Shown here: piece by piece, positions 6,299 through 6,639 of the stretch | Layout of the letters: every line of letters starts with the position of its first letter | How positions within the stretch are numbered: position 1 is the first letter of the stretch | Origin: JBAXGE01 sp044344145 | GTDB taxonomy: Bacteria > Planctomycetota > Phycisphaerae > WQYP01 | NCBI GenBank assembly: GCA_044344145.1 | Contig: JBIJDM010000167.1 | Span: forward strand, 1-6,639 | Length of the DNA: 6,639 bases | Reading direction: 5' to 3' | Made by a program: the position numbers and the translations under genes | The notes under the pieces: generated by a model | The model's database searches: none | The model's input: only the letters and a program-made list of their open reading frames with translations | What the model was told of the DNA's origin: nothing

Positions 6299-6639
6299 AT
6301 GCAGAATAAAGACCAAGATTGGCTGCAACTGGGCTCGGGTAAAAAATACCTCGAGCGGGTCAAGCGCCCTATTCATAGCCTGATCTTCATCAGTCCCTTC
6401 CTGATTATTTATCAGGTGGGCACCGCCATGCACCCCTGGGCCACCGGCCAGGAAGCCCCCGCGCATGTGCTGGCGTTTACGCAAATGCTGACCTTCTTTT
6501 CCGTGTTCGGGGCGGTGGGTAATTACATGCCGTTGAGTCTGGTGGTGGCCGGGCTGCTGGCGTGGCATCTGCGCCGCGGGGATAAAACCGAAGTACGCGG
6601 TTGGTTCTATGTGGGGATGCTGGCCGAGAGTATTCTCTG
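6299..6639 (+). CDS. Multi-spanning membrane protein, probable CPBP-family intramembrane protease (3' end outside the window)
   Basis: The frame from ATG 6299 is open to the right edge, with 113 visible residues. A hydrophilic basic start (MQNKDQDWLQ to VKRP, 1-24) leads to hydrophobic segments at about 26-44 (HSLIFISPFLIIYQVGTAM), 57-73 and 78-90 (PLSLVVAGLLAWH); the last visible stretch, GWFYVGMLAESIL, may begin a further span. The order, with 'LIF..PFLIIYQVG', then 'PLSLVVAGLLAWH' and 'GMLAES', resembles the N-terminal region of CPBP (Abi/CAAX-type) membrane metalloproteases annotated in planctomycetes. The defining EExxxR and His motifs would lie to the right of the window, so the family call is inference. 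An in-frame GTG at 6284 is an alternative start. The best upstream site is a poor GGTG at 6290-6293, so the gene may depend on coupling to the isomerase gene 21 bases upstream. The membrane protein itself is well supported. Confidence 0.6.
   Translation, partial: MQNKDQDWLQLGSGKKYLERVKRPIHSLIFISPFLIIYQVGTAMHPWATGQEAPAHVLAFTQMLTFFSVFGAVGNYMPLSLVVAGLLAWHLRRGDKTEVRGWFYVGMLAESIL

Noticed and set aside
5759..6568. Antisense open frame (269 codons) across the isomerase-like gene and the start of the membrane protein gene
   Set aside because: It crosses two well-supported + strand genes, has no recognisable motif, and is His/Gly/Gln-rich in the way expected from antisense of GC-rich coding DNA.
1..6639. 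CRISPR array, tRNA/rRNA gene, insertion sequence or defence cassette
   Set aside because: No spaced direct repeats, terminal inverted repeats, transposase motifs or tRNA-like folds were seen, and coding sequence fills nearly all of the window.

Overview
The window is a GC-rich, gene-dense bacterial chromosome segment. All six genes I can support lie on the + strand and cover nearly all of it. The set (an inter-alpha-trypsin-inhibitor-like VIT/vWA protein, a long TruD, a two-PDZ HtrA protease, a xylose-isomerase-like TIM barrel and a probable CPBP-type membrane protein) together with signal peptide and lipobox signals points to a Gram-negative-type envelope. Planctomycetota, perhaps Phycisphaerae, is my best guess. 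It rests on gene content and family resemblance only; there is no rRNA or other marker here.

Left part (1-2712): the 3' portion of a large VIT + von Willebrand A protein whose start lies off the left edge, then 43 bases later a 250-residue lipoprotein of unknown function. Both look like envelope or exported proteins. They may share a transcript, although a weak hairpin followed by T residues sits between them.

Middle (2713-2803): a 91-base intergenic stretch. It holds a GC-rich inverted repeat across the lipoprotein stop codon, a second small hairpin followed by TTTT, and the clearest promoter of the window (consensus TATAAT) just ahead of truD.

Right part (2804-6639): truD, an HtrA/DegQ-like periplasmic serine protease, a sugar phosphate isomerase/epimerase-like protein and the N-terminal part of a multi-spanning membrane protein. 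Gaps are 22, 11 and 21 bases with no convincing terminator, so this looks like one operon read from the promoter at about 2752-2781. It combines tRNA modification, envelope protein quality control, probable sugar metabolism and a membrane protein; nothing in the sequence shows that these share one pathway.

I found no mobile element, CRISPR array, tRNA, rRNA, defence cassette or clear sign of horizontal transfer. The region reads as ordinary core or near-core chromosome. The least explained items are the lipoprotein and the substrate of the isomerase-like enzyme.
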